From Nematostella vectensis (taxonomy: Eukaryota; Cnidaria; Anthozoa; Actiniaria; Edwardsiidae), in the NCBI RefSeq assembly GCF_932526225.1, contig NC_064035.1, positions 8,040,296 to 8,104,295 on the forward strand: DNA of 64,000 nucleotides, given 5' to 3'. A program made the translations under genes and the position numbers. The notes beneath the pieces are model-generated. The model ran no database searches. It was not told the DNA's origin and saw nothing but the letters and a program-made list of their open reading frames with translations. This document shows, piece after piece, positions 11,058 to 26,000 of the stretch; positions within the stretch are counted from its first letter, which is position 1; every line of letters begins with the position of its first letter.

Positions 11058-14000
11058 CTATTGTATACTGCACGCAGCACTGGTCACGTTTCCGTTATTG
11101 GCGGTCGCGGCCTTGTTTGTCTGGACTACAATGTTTGCCGTCGCTTTGAACTTATCACCATCTCCCCCATTCAGAATCTCTTCCAGCAAAGCCACCTGGG
11201 AAATAAGCGATAACATCGTCACAAATCTTTTTTTTCTCGCGAAAAATGCATGCGATGAAATCGCTTTGTTTTTTTAGTTCGCGTCTCTATCGCACTGATG
11301 TTCACCCACGCGCCCTTTTAAGTGAAAATATAGACCTAACTCAAACCCACACAACCACCGAACATTTAGCGAGGACAGCTTCCGTACTGGGTCCCCTAAC
11401 CCTCCCCCCTTGACATCCCTCAAGGGTCGAAAGGAGTTATTTTCTACCTGTAGCGAAGGCTGATTCTTTCGCTTTGCCTCCTCCACCAGCTCGCGAATTT
11501 TCGACTGCAAAATAACCCGAAACATATCTAAATGACAAGTACACTACACAATACACAACACAATTGACCGTCAAACCCTGTATTCATTGTTATGCTCTCT
11601 CGTTATTGTTGCTATCTCGGATGAAAATTTATTTGCGCATGAAGCATACAATAACATATATTTGAGAATATGCTGTTTCTTCCCGCTCTTATATTTTCGT
11701 CAGAAAAATTCTCGAAGTTTGTACTTGTTGGGAAACTCTGCCCAGTGTTTGAAGATTGTGTGCTCTAGGTGCGTTTAAGTAAACCTATTCCCGAGGTTCG
11801 GCGAGGTGCGTGGATTAGGTGAACACTATTTTGTGACAGTTTGTTCTTGAGCCTATAGTTTAGCATATGCTGCACAGCTCTTATCACTGTAGCTTTTTTG
11901 CCCGAGCGATCCGACAGTCCCCTGGACTTGTTCACAGCTTCGGATATAATGACTTAGTACTTACAAGCTTCTTGTCCGAGCGTTCTGACCGTCGCATGGA
12001 CTTGTTCAACTTAAGACGCAGCTCCTGTGTGTCTTTATTATTCTATGACAAAAAAACATCGATTTGGTAAGGTGCCCCAATTTGTGATTTGGTAGGGCAA
12101 GCACCTCCTACGCAGACAGGAACCTACATTCAGCTGAAAATGATCATCCGTTAATGAAACTTGTCGTACTCCTGTCCAAAAGGGCGCGAAAACTTAGCGA
12201 TATTCAATGGTTGGTTTATTGAAAACAAAGAGACTGAGATACCAAGGAACAGCTGAAGTTCTAAATGTGAGCAAAATGTTCGTAAAATATGCCTGACTGT
12301 AAAAATGGAATCCTTCTACTACGTACGCTGGTGCTTGACGGTACTGCTTCTGGTCTGCACTGCTCTGACTGACTGGGTGCTTGCGCTGTGTTTTTCTGCT
12401 GAGACGAAGCGGGAGCTCCTGGTTTCCTGCTCTTCCGGCCCTTTTGCTTGCCCCACACTTCGATGACGAGGTTACTGTTCACTAAATAGTCTTGGAACTG
12501 AGCATGGATAACAAAGGGTTGACAAAGTGTTAACAGTCTTATCCTTTACGGAAGACAATTACAACCACTTGCCATACAGCATCACCCTGGTGTAATCTTC
12601 AGACGACAATTTTTTTTGTAATTCTTAACTTCAAACTAAAGCATTATTGAGCATACAATAAAACCGTCAAAAACCCTGCAGCTGTCTATAGACAACGGCT
12701 ACAGCGGGGTTAAGGGTATGCCTTGGGGAATAAAAATAAGGCAATTGGCAACTCTAGAGATTTCCCTTGTTAAAGGAGGCCAAACATGCCGTCATTTTAT
12801 GCTTCCGCTCAATGCCGTCTAATTCAAGCGAGTAACCAGGATATTTTCAATCAAATATCGTTAATAACGTATCGGACTTCATTCGTAGGTTGTTATTTTG
12901 GAGTTTCCTCCGAATAAACGGTTGTATTTTCAATTATAAACAATAACAATGGAGTGGTTGATCGGCATTTTTTAATGGCAAATTAAGAGTACCAATCATT
13001 CGCAGAAATAGGACGTCTCTGTGTGATATTGCACAACTTTCGTTCAGATGTTTAGCGTACCTGTTTAGTGACAGGAACGAAGGAGAACATTTTGGTAAAA
13101 TTGTAGTTGGGGTTAATGGTGCCTTCAATGACCGGAGTCTTGGTGTATTCCTTGTCGATGTAAAACATGAACTTACAGAAGGTCTCACCCTGCAGGACAA
13201 AACAAGTAACATAGTATAGGGAAAGCAGGGAAAACAGAAGTCGAAAGATTCCAACGTCTCGGACTTTAATTTCAGTCCTTTATCAGGGCAGCTACTAAAA
13301 CTAAAATAAGAACCAGAGACGTTGCTGTTGAAGGTTTTCATTTTTCCGTCCATCTGTAATTATAATTCAACTCAATGCTACCGGACACAACTCCGGAAGA
13401 AGAAGACACTCGACAACATTGGTTCGGAATATGAAGACAAAAGATCAGTGGAACAAGCTACGGATAACGTTTTTCTCAACTGAAAAGGAAAGACTTTGCG
13501 ATCTTCCTATAGCTGACGTTGGCAAACGTTGTAGATTCGATTGGTACTAGAAAAAAACATAATCGTTGGTTAATTCTGATTTGCTTCATACCTTGCCGCC
13601 ATAACGCTGAGGGAGACCTCTTGCATACGGGATCTTCAGATTGAAGAAGAGTTCCTTACCAACCTTTAGGATAAGGCGAGATTAAGAAGACGTTCATTTT
13701 GAGCCTTATCCTTCCATGTCACAAAAAATTAAAATCGTCGGATCCTCGATAAGGTAGTTGGGGGATATGGGATTAGGATAAGGGTTACATTTAAGGGTAA
13801 GGGTTACATTTCAGGGTTAAAAATTAGAAAGTATAAGGACCGTCCAGTTAGGTGGAAAGATAACGAAGCATAAGAACTGACAAGTTCCTTGTTAGGTGTA
13901 AAAGATATGTATAAGGACTGACCAGTTCCTTGTTAGGGGTCAAGGATAAGTATGGACTGACCAGTTCCTTGTTGGGGTAAAGGATATGTATGGACTGACC

Positions 14001-17000
14001 AGTTCCTTGTTGGGGGTAAAGGATAAGTATGGACTGACCAGTTCCTTGTTAGGAGTAAAGGATAAGTATGGAATGACAAGTTCCTTGTTGGGCTAAAGGA
14101 TAAGTATAAGGACTGATTAGTTCCTTGTTGGGGTAAAGGATATGTGTATAAGGACTGACCAGTTCCTTGTTAGGGGTAAAGGATATGTATAAGGACTGAC
14201 AAGTTCCTTGTTGGGGTAAAGGATATGTATAAGAACTGACCAGTTCCTTGTTGGGGTAAAGGATATGTGTATAAGGACTGACCAGTTCCTTGTTGGGGGT
14301 AAAGGATATGTATAAGGACTGACCAGTTCCTTGTTGGGCTAAAAGATAACTATAAGAACTGACAAGTTCCTTTTTGGGGTAAAGGATATGTGTAAGGACT
14401 GATTAGTTTCTTGTTGGGGTAAAGGATATGTGTAAGGACTGACCAGTTCCTTGTTGGGGTAAAGGATATGTGTAAGGACTGATTAGTTCCTTGTTGGGGG
14501 TAAAGGATAAGTATGGACTGACCAGTTCCTTGTTAGGAGTAAAGGATAAGTATGGAATGACAAGTTCCTTGTTGGGCTAAAGGATAAGTATAAGGACTGA
14601 TTAGTTCCTTGTTGGGGTAAAGGATAAGTATGAGGACTGACCAGTTCCTTGTTGGGGGTAAAGGATAAGTATGGACTGACCAGTTCCTTGTTAAGGGAAA
14701 AGGATATGTATAAGGACTGATTAGTTCCTTGTTGGGGTAAAAATATGTATAAGGACTGACCAGTTCCTTGTTGGGGTAAAGGATATGTGTATAAGGACTG
14801 ACCAGTTCCTTGTTGGGGTAAAGGATATGTATAAGAACTGACAAGTTCCTTGTTGGGGTAAAGGATATGTATAAGAACTGACCAGTTCCTTGTTGGGGTA
14901 AAGGATATGTGTATAAGGACTGACCAGTTCCTTGTTGGGGGTAAAGGATATGTATAAGGACTGACCAGTTCCTTGTTGGGCTAAAGGATAACTATAAGAA
15001 CTGACAAGTTCCTTTTTGGGGTAAAGGATATGTGTAAGGACTGATTAGTTTCTTGTTGGGGTAAAGGATATGTGTAAGGACTGACCAGTTCCTTGTTGGG
15101 GTAAAGGATATGTGTAAGGACTGATTAGTTCCTTGTTGGGGTAAAGGATATGTGTATAAGGACTGATTAGTTCCTTGTTGGGGTAAAGGATATGTGTATT
15201 ATAAGGACTGACCAGTTCCTTGTTGGGGTAAAGGATATGTGTAAGGACTGATTAGTTCCTTGTTAGGGGTAAAGGATAAGTATAAGAACTGACAAGTTCC
15301 TGGTTGGGGTAAAGAATATGTATAAGGACTGACCAGTTCCTTGTTGGGCTAAAGGATAAGTATAAGGACTGACCAGTTCCTTGTTGGGGTAAAGGATAAG
15401 TATGGACTGACAAATTCCTTGTTGGGGGTAAGGGATAAGTATGGACTGACCAGTTCCTTGTTGGGGTAAAGGATAACTATAAGAACTGACCAGTTCCTTG
15501 TTGGGGTAAAGGATATGTGTAAGGACTGATTAGTTCCTTGTTGGGGTAAAGGATATGTGTAAGGACTGATTAGTTCCTTGTTGGGCTAAAGGATAACTAT
15601 AAGAACTGACAAGTTCCTTGTTGGGGTAAAGGATGTGTATAAGGACTGACCAGTTCCTCCGGATCCTCAATGAAGTCGTCGTCGTCGATATCCTCGTTAC
15701 CAGACTTGGTGCATGGGAAGGCCTCCACCTGCAGTTTACCTAGTTCATTACCCTTGTGGTCCGTGATGGCTACACTCTCTTCAAACTCGATCTACAAAGT
15801 ACAGCATAGCATAAATGGCTTGGCACGACAAAGTATTTATGTAGATCCACTGAATGACCCCTTTCTACTGTTCCTGTAAAGTGCGCTGCTTATGAATAAC
15901 AACAGAATTAAAATAAAAGAAGTTTATCATTCAAATTCGGTATTATCCGACGAAGTGATTTCTGTTAGCCTTTGTATGTATATGAGGCTCCCTAATAATT
16001 TTATTCAGCAGTGGATTGCATTTTGTTGCAATTATCTGAACAATCAAACTGTAGATTGAGTGGACTAATAGAAATAGTGCAATATTAACTTTGGTCACTG
16101 GGAAATCTTGGAAGTTCAATCAAAGTGTTTCAAAAAGCAAAAAAAAAAAACAGATTTCGAATTCTACCAATGATTCCCCCAATGTGGTTATAGGAAAATA
16201 AAAGTATACCTTGTATGCCAGGAACTGCAAATAGACTATCGCACGGCCTATCATGACATCAGTTTCGTCATCTTCCCAAAACGGGTCCAGCTCCTGGAAA
16301 GGTCAACACGAAATCAGTAGGTCACAAGAGTGGTTATGAATAATGGAGTAACAAGTGGTCATTTAGTCTACCTGTGGCTTGTCCCAGTCCTCCCCTTCTA
16401 CATAATTCTGGTACATTTCCTGCATTAGGAACTTCCGGTTAAAGAATTTGTTTCGGTCCCAGACCCACTCCGCATCGTCCTCTAAACTGTGCATTCGAAC
16501 TTTGACCTTTTGGAGACAGACATGGAAAAGTGAATTAAATCGTGGATGATAACGTCATGTTATTAGACTCACTGTATTTGCGTTGAGTTTTGTATATCCT
16601 TTCTCTTTTGTGTGTGTATCGTTTTCAAAAGTGCCTAGTCAACTTGGTAACAAACCCTCGTTTGAAGGTAACCGCTAATTGCACATGGTTAGCTGCCTAA
16701 ATCATTATAAATCGAGTCTTTAACAATACCTGATGAGCGGTCGCCTCACTTTTAAACGTGTTAACAACAGTGTCTTTACGATAAGATTGATCAGCGAAGG
16801 GGTAGGTAGGCTGTCAAGATTGTTGAGGGGCCTACATAAGGTGGGAGCCATACCTCAGTTCTGCCTTCCTTCAGACCACGTGCTTGGGGTGATACCAGCA
16901 TTACTTCAAATCTAACCTAGTCAAATAAATACAGAGAGATAATACTGGAGACAAATACAGAAGCGATGAAGTACAGTAATATCCAATTTTATTTTGAACA

Positions 17001-20000
17001 TTTCCTTATCATAGAACACTAGGGCCAAGTGTGTTAAGAGACCAAGTGCAACCGACAGAGCAAAAAAAATGGCAAGTTTTCCCAAAATAAGGTCTGGTTT
17101 AACTTCGGTAAGCTTGAATGTTTGCATAGAGGCTCCTTATGCTATGTAAACTAACATATCAAAAAGTGTTTTTTTTTCTAATGGATTCGTCTTCGAGATA
17201 TGAGGCTTGAAGTGCAATTTTCAAATGTTAAAAGTATGATTTCTCCTCGTTTTTTTTGGGAGAAGTCGGGCTCTGATCAGAAATTAAGCCAACTTTGCTC
17301 GCTAATATCTAAATTTCATATCTTCTAAATTTCTTTAAAATTTGGAATTAAGCCCTTGGTCAGAGGAACTCCTTGTATGCGGAATCTTGGGCTTTATATT
17401 AAGAATTGGGATTTTTTTTTCCTCTGTCAGTGCAACCAGATTCATAGACAGGATCATGTGTAGGTGTGTTGCATGGGTGAGGGGGGGGGGGATTTGACGA
17501 CCTACATAAATACCACAACTTATCTATCCTCTTCTTATTAGGGGTTCAACTGTATTAGAATATGCGACCTCAATTTTGTAGAGAGGGGAGGTTATCATTA
17601 TTATTTACAAGGTTATTTTGTTATTGAATTAAAAACGAACGCTCAACCGATATATAGATCCCAGAAAATCACATCCCCGGGGACACAGAGCGTCGCGGAG
17701 ATCGGAAGACACAGGAAGCGCGCGAGAAAGAATAAGGTTTTGTTTTATTATTACTGGTTTTTTTTTGGAAAATTCAGCTTAAAATAGACAGTAATCAATT
17801 CGATATAATTGTTTTTTATGTGTGTGTGTGTTTTCCCTCTTTCTTTCGCGCGTACGTTCGCTTCCGGTCTCCCTGGGTCGCCCTGGGTCCCCGAGGATGT
17901 GAAAATCATGACTGACTATTTGATTGACTATACGGACTTATTGATTTCTGTATTTTCATTGAAATTCATAGTAACACACTATGAATCTTGTTTTGGTATT
18001 ACACAACAACTACTGTAGCCTATTAGGCACGGTTTATCAATTACTACAGGCAAGAATTCAGGCGTGATTGTCTGTGATCGTGCTATTTTTAGAAAATGTA
18101 GACAATTTCAACTATACGCTTCTTTTAAATTCGTGTTTAGCCAAGGAATGACATGACGTTAGCACATGGCTTCTTCAGAACTATTTTACAATACTGTACT
18201 TTTTTTCCTAGTTCTTCCGCCATTGCAGTTGCCTCGTTGACCATCGGTACGAGTTGAATAAGGTCTTCTTGTAACAGCAAATCCTCTAAACAACAACAAA
18301 GAATTAAAAACTTTTTAGATATACTTGGTAACGATTTAGTACCAAAAGGGTGGGTGTGGTCGATTCGGGAATTTAATTTAGGCCTATATGTATAGAGCTT
18401 ACTATTATATGTATAGAACATATTACCATATGTGGGGAGAGAAAATGGTTGAAATGTATGTGTTGTGGTCATTTTTTTAGGGGGATCAAAACTACTGAAA
18501 ACAGACTAAGGCAAAGCGGATTTCCTCGCGGTGACCACACTGCGCTTTGCGAAGGGGATGCCTCTAAGTAAAATATTTGTTCCGGGATGGGCAGATAACG
18601 TGTCTACAATATGGAACAAGAAATTTAAAAGTACATTACAATGTTTTGTGTAAGAGCTAGACAACCTTATGACAAGCCACAATGGCAAGTTAAAAAATGA
18701 ATTCGTTAATACTAGATATTTTAGGTTCTGCAAACTGACAATGGGACATCTTCTTAGTAGATGTGGATGACTAGTAGGTAAGTGAAATGTTTGTTACCTT
18801 TAGACTTTCCCCCAGCCTTGTCCATGTCGAAGCCTGAATTCTGAGCGATCTCCTCCTGTGCCATATCGTACGTGATCTTCTGTAAGGTGACACCAGACTT
18901 GTAAGCTTTGCCAAGCTCAACAGGATGGTGCACGACGAACAGGTTACTCGAGCCAAACATCACTCTACGGGCATACAATCATATTACTCGAGTCAAACAT
19001 CAATCTACGAGCCATACAATATATTACTCGAGTCAAACATCACTCTACGAGACATACAATCATATTACTCGAGTCAAACATCACTCTACGAGACATACAA
19101 TCATATTACTTGAGTCAAACATCAATCTACGGGCATACAATCATATTACTCGAGTCAAACATCACTCTACGGGCATACAATCATATTACTCGAGTCAAAC
19201 ATCACTCTACGGACATACAATCATATTACTCGAGTCAAACATCACTCTACGAGACATACAATCATATTACTCGAGTCAAACATCAATCTACGGACATACA
19301 ATCATATTACTCGAGTCAAACATCACTCTACGAAACATACAATCATATTACTCGAGTCAAACATCAATCTACGGGCATACAATCATATTACTCGAGTCAA
19401 ACATCAATCTACGGGCATACAATCATATTACTCGAGTCAAACATCACTCTACGGGTATATAATCATATTACTCGAGTCAAACATCACTCTACGGACATAC
19501 AATCGTATTACTCGAGTCAAACATCACTCTACGAGACATACATACATATTACCAGAGCCGCAGCAGGCCTCGAAATATTGGGGGGTAAGGTCCAGGAACA
19601 GGCACGCCTCCACTGGTCACTTCCTTTTAAATTTGGACAATATTGGGGAGGGGCAAGTGCCCTCATTGCCCCACCCACTGCTACGGCCCTGTTACTAAAG
19701 CCAAACACCACTCTTCGAGGCATACAAACACATTACTCGAGCCAAACACGAGGCATACAAACATATTGCTTGAGCCAAATATCATTATACGAGGCAAACG
19801 TTGTTCATCTTTGCTTTACAAAAAGTGATAACTACCGCTGGGAGCAAGAAACTCACCGGTCATTATGATGAAGCTCTGTTTCCATAGTGATGGGTTTTCC
19901 ATTCACCATAAGCTTTGCCCCAGAGGAAGGAAGGATCTTCAGCACGTTACTCGTATTGGAAACAGTGGCGTGATCTGTAAGAATACTGTAATGATAGCAA

Positions 20001-23000
20001 ACTGATTTAGTCTCACGTTTAAAGAAAGAGGCAAATTTGATTATCAAGCAACATCGATACTGGTAACCGATAGCGGCGTGGAAGTAGTAACAGCATCATT
20101 AGGGATAGCGGCCTTAAAGTCCTTAAATATTGGATTCCTGAAGGTCCCAATGTAGGAGTTTCCTGCAGGTCCCAACCCGAATCATTTCCACACAAAAAAT
20201 AACGAAAAAAATAACCACATGACCCCAGACAATCCTCATCCAACTCATTGCCTATCCTACACCTTTTATTTACGGAACTATCGAAACCTCGCGACACTTC
20301 TAGTTAGTACTTCTGAATCAAATAACAAAGAGCCACCCGAACTACTAAAGTTTGATGCAAACCTACCCAAGTCCACTGAGGGTGATATCTGCAGGCGGAT
20401 CAGCTTTCCGGCTTCCAATCTTGTGAGAGCCTGAAACAAGAGAATAAAACTCGTGAGTGGTGATTGGCACGACTTCTGTACTAGTAGAAGATTGACCAGA
20501 AATTTCTTTAGGATAACTAAGACTCGCAGTGGTGAGTGGCAAGACTTCTGTGCTAGTAGAAGCTGGACGAGAATTACTAGGGGATAACTTAGACCAATTT
20601 TAGTACAAAAAGTGAATAAAAAACGGGGAGAGATGGGAGTTCACTATGTACCCGCATGCATGAAGTGTGCAATCATATTCGAGAGCTGCGGGTCCTCGTT
20701 CAAGTTCCAGAAGTGTGCTGTGGTTTTTCGCATCTCTTTCTCTCGACGCTCCTGCTCCTCTTTAGCCTACAACATCGATGTAGCACGTGTCAATCACGCA
20801 ACGGTAAAGGGGAATTAGGGGACTAGAGACTGCAAAGCAGTATGGACACCGACAAAAAATAAAAAAAAAACAGAAGGAAGAGATGAACATTAGTAAAAAC
20901 TCGTCAACAGCAACCGGGCTCGCTTATCAGACAGGTATGTTTAACTAAAGTCTCTAAAATAGGAGTTATGGCACACTGAAAACTGAGTCAACGTATTTTT
21001 ATTAGCCACTATTTCATATCGAGCAATTGGGCAATTTTTTTTTCAAATTTTTCTCCCTCTTTAGATTTATTTATTTAGATTGCGCGTTCTCCTTCTGATA
21101 TACATTTGGATGTGTATTACCTTGTATGATGCCTCTGTTTCCAAAAGTCGTTCTTCCCATGATTTTTTAACCTGCTCCATCTCTTCTTGGTTGCGCTTCA
21201 GCTGAGAAAAACAAGCAAATTCAACCAAAATGCATCAAAACTAAAAGCCCCTTTCACGGCTGGAAGGGGTTGCGCTTTTGCGGGATCATGGGTTCATGTG
21301 CGGAATTCGTGAGACGCGGAAGCTGAGTAATAACAGACATGGTGCTTATACTGATCTCTTACCCTGGAGATAAAATAAAATCCAAAATTCATAGAAACGA
21401 ATAAAATGAACCCTATCTTAAGACTAATAATGTGGATATAAATAAGCTACCTTTATCAGCTGATCGGAAACCCCACATCAGACCAGACTACAAAACGCGC
21501 CTGAGCTTTTACTGTTTACAATGTAAAAGACCTCTGTTTTTTGTTGTTGTTTTTTCAAAATAAAATATGAGAATAATGTTTTTTAATTTCTGAACAAAGG
21601 ACATTTTTTAGTGGTCGCTAAAAAGTCTGGACCTAGGGCCTATGCGTATCCTCACTTCTCGGGACTTTTTTAACGTAGTGTATTAATCTCCAAATGTTTT
21701 TATATTCAAGGGCCGGACCTGACATCCCGGACCCCAAGCTGGTACCCACGTGAAAAAGCGTTTGCCCCTCGTAAGGATTGGTAAAATATGAACAGCTGTG
21801 CATTAGTCACGCTTAAATACTCATTCTGCATTTTTCCCTCGGTATAATTCTTTGCTAAGATTGAATTGTTTATATCAGCTGGTTTGTAACTAGGGCTTGC
21901 TTTTTTGGATTTGCGAATCCGTCAGTTTTGCCCCCATTTTCTCTTATTCTCTCGTTAATTATGTTTTTGTTTCCGTATTGCTACTGTCGCATGTATGAGG
22001 GAATGAAACAAATTAAAAAACAAAAACAAATAAATATTACCTCTTCTTCCCATTGCTTTCTCATCTCTTCTACCTCTGTTAAGAACAAGGCACGTAGAAT
22101 ATGTCACGAATTGGCTAATGCAAAAGAAAGAATGTCGAGATAATTCTCATTATTTCAACACAATTTCCGCTCAACAACATCACATAATGTCCTTCTATCT
22201 TAGAAGGACCATGACTCATGTCTTATCTTTCTGAGGGTTTTCTAGCAAGCAAGAACATAACAGCAGACGCTATCATCAACTTTTCATATCTAGAAAGCGA
22301 TAGAACTACACCTCAATGAATAGCCGTTAATACCTTCTTGAGAAGCGAATAAATAGGTTGCTCCTTCCCCATGGGAAAGGGCCTGAAGGGACCGGTTCGC
22401 CTCGGCTAAAAGTATTTTATATACCTTCCTGAGACGGGCCTGAAGGGGTAGGTTCGCCAGGTTCGCCAGGTTCGCCAGTCTCGGCAGGCTGCATAATCAC
22501 CACTCCACCTTTCTTGATCTGATCGAGTAATCGAGCATTTTCTTCACGAAGCTCGCGGATCAGCTTGTCTGTCGGGCTTTCGTTTACTACTGCCTTAGTC
22601 TTGATAGCTTTTGCACGGTCGGCTACATAGAATAGCAAAGCGTTAGTATGGCGATCAAACCAAATCTCGGCACCATGAGAGCGAATAGTACACTTACCAA
22701 ACCGTAACGTAGACAATGTCTCTTCGTAATTGATGTCTGCAGGACTAAGTGCTGCGATCTAGTGAAAAAAAAAAAACAAGAGTCAAATTAGATAATTAGG
22801 GGGTTATGAAAAAAAAGAGGACTGAATAAAAGGGAACGGGCATGAGCTCAAGACATTCTATATACCATACGAAACATAGAGACAAACTTAACATTCACAT
22901 TTGTTACAAAAGAAGAGGGGGTGGATATCCACCCACTCTATTCCCCCTGTACCCGCCCCTGTACGGATAAGTAAGGGTATAGGATACACTTTATCATAAG

Positions 23001-26000
23001 TAAATGAGATGTTTGAAGTGTACCATAATTGTTTTGCTGTTTCCCCCAAGAGCGTTTTTCAGCAATTTTGTTAGCACTGAGTCTCGGAATGGAACTGGAA
23101 ATGAAAAGAAAACAAATTAAGAGTTAAAAACTAGCTTTTTGTAAACCAGCTTCGGCAGGTTTCCTTTAATACTTACCGAGAACATTTTTCTTCCCAGTGC
23201 TCTGGTCGGCGAGTGCTAGAGCCGAAATCAGGCGCAATAAGTTAGAAACAAAGTCTAGAATCACAGATTTAAATTAACTGACAGCAAACCTTTGATGCAG
23301 TTTCCAAGTGTCGATAATGATTGATTGATAGCAGAGCCTTCTTTCAGTCTGTCTCCAGTGGCACCGGTAGACTCAGCTCTCTCACTGATAACAGACAATC
23401 ACATGTGAGACAAACGTTCAACAACAAGAGTTAAAATAAACTTATCCGCCTACCTTCCAGCCAGATCAACAAGATTGACAACGGAAGTTTTGGTCATGTT
23501 TTGTCCAGCTTCATTCTTCGCCTTCTGTATGAAATTTATTGCCACAATTGTATGTGCTCGACTGTAACACAAATAAAGCGTGTCAAACCATCATCTTTAT
23601 GTACATGTTAAACTTTGTTCTACCCTAACATGCCAACTGATCCTCTTCCATCTTCACCTGCCCAACTCATCCTCTTCCATCTTCACCTGCCCAAATCATC
23701 CCTTTCCATCTTCACCTGCCCAACTCATCCTCTTCCATCTTCACCTGCCCAAATCATCCTCTTCACCTGCTAATCTCATCCTCTTCTATCTTCACCTGCC
23801 AAACTTATCCCTTTCCATATTCACCTGCCCAACTCATCATCTTCCATCTTCACCTGCCGAACTCATCCTTTTCCATCTTCACCTGCCGAACTCATCCTCT
23901 TCTATCTTCACCTGCCCAACTCATCCTCTTCCATCTTCACCTGCCCAACTCATCCTCTTCCATCTCCACCTGCCCAACTCATCCTCTTCCATCTTCACCT
24001 GCCCAACTCATCCTCTTCAATCTTCACCTGCCCAACTCATCCTCTTCCATCTTCACCTGCCCAACTCGTCCTCTTCCATCATTACCTGCCCACCTGCCCA
24101 ACTCATCCTCTTCCATCTTCACCTGCCCAACTCATCCTCTTCCATCTTCACCTGCCCAACTCATCCTCTTTCATCTTCACCTGCCCAACTCATCCTCTTC
24201 CATCTTCACCTGCCCAACTCATCCTCGTCCATCTTCACATGCCCAACTCATCCTCGTCAATCTTCACCTGCCCAACTCATCCTCGTCCATCTTCACCTGC
24301 CCAACTCATCCTCTTCCATCTTCACCTGCCCAACTCATCCTCTTCCATCTTCACCTGCCCAACTCATCCTCTTCCATCTTCACCTGCCCAACTCCTTCTC
24401 TTCCATCTTCACCTGCCCAACTCCTCCTCTTCCATCATTACCTGCCCACCTGCCCAACTCCTCCTCTTCCATCTTCACCTGCCCAACTCATCCTCTTCCA
24501 TCTTCACCTGCCCAACTCATCCTTTTCCATCTTCACCTGCCCAACTCATCCTCTTCCATCTTTACCTGCCCAACTCATCCTCTTCCATCTTCACCTGCCC
24601 AACTCATCCTCTTCCATCTTTACCTGCCCAACTCATCCTCTTCCATCTTCACCTGCCCAACTCATCCTCTTCCATCTTCACCTGCCCAACTCATCCTCTT
24701 ACATCTTCACCTGCCCAACTCATCCTCTTCCATCTTCACCTGCCCAACTCATCCTCTTCCATCTTCACCTTCCCAACTCATCCTCGCCCATCTTCACCTG
24801 CCCAACTCATCCTCGTCAATCTTCACCTGCCCAACTTATCCTCTTACATCTTCACCTGCCCAACTCATCCTCTTCAAACTTCACCTGCCCAGCTCTTCCT
24901 CGTCCATCTTAACCTGCCCAACTCGTCCTCTTCCATCTTTACCTTCCCAACTCGTCCTTTTCCATCTTCACCTTCCCAACTCATCCTCTTCAAACTTCAC
25001 CTGACCAACTCATCATTTTCCATCTTAACCTGCCCAACTCATCCTCTTCCATCTTCACCTGCCCAACTCATCCTCTTCCATCTTCACCTGCCCAACTCAT
25101 CCTCTTCCATCTTCACCTGCCCAACTCGTCCTCTTCCATCTTTACCTGCCCACCTCATCCTCTTCCATCTTCACCTGCCCAACTCATCCTCTTCCATCTT
25201 CACCTGCCCAACTCATCCTCTTCCATCTTCACCTGCCCAACTCATCCTCTTACATCTTCACCTGCAGAACTAATCCGTATCCACCTTTACCCGTTCAAGT
25301 CAGCCTCCTTCAGGTTTACCCGCCCACCTAAACCAGACACCTACTCAACATTTAAATTCATACGTAGACACAAATCTCCCACTTCGTACCTGCTAGTAGC
25401 GTTCATGTTTGTTGCAGCCACGGTTCTGTTCCTTGTACCCTCGCCGATGCGGTTATCAATATCTGTATAACTACTCACTGGAACTGTCATTAGACTTTCA
25501 ACTAAAATGAAATTCAAAAAATAAAATAAGTGGAACATTTTTTTAAATATTAAAGTCCACAATTTTACATACCATAGAATCCTCTGTTTGGATGTTGCCG
25601 TACTTTAAGTCCTCCTTTTTTATTCCCTCCTGGATTCAACAAGTCCCGAGTCTGAAAACAATGGTGATATATGATTAACAGTTTTATAAAATGATTGGAA
25701 GAGTTTTTGTTTACAAAAATAGACAGGATAATGCCTAAAGTAACAAACCTGTTCGTTATAAATTTCCAACATGCTCAAAGCAACCTGCATGCGATAAAAA
25801 TGTATTAGAAACAATACTTACAGTCACAGTGAAGCTATTTTTACAAAGTAAGCATTAGAACAAAACTTCAAATGCTGCATTATTTACCTGGTATTCTGCC
25901 TTGCTTCCCTCGTTTTTCTTCGCATTCACTTCTTTAAATAATTCTTCACAAAATATTGGCACAATTCCTATCAAAGATAGTACAAGCCCTCATTTTTAGG

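Noticed and set aside
13778-13815. Interstitial telomere repeat (GGGTTACATTT copies)
   Set aside because: Only two copies and not the TTAGGG unit; part of the edge of the minisatellite.
18908-19868. Repetitive 184- and 252-aa frames ([10 protein letters not shown]...)
   Set aside because: They are the antisense reading of the 40-bp array at KIF28 exon 19.
23580-25273. Open frames of 474 and 344 aa rich in Ser, Leu, Pro
   Set aside because: They are translations of the 29-bp minisatellite in a KIF28 intron, on the opposite strand to the gene.
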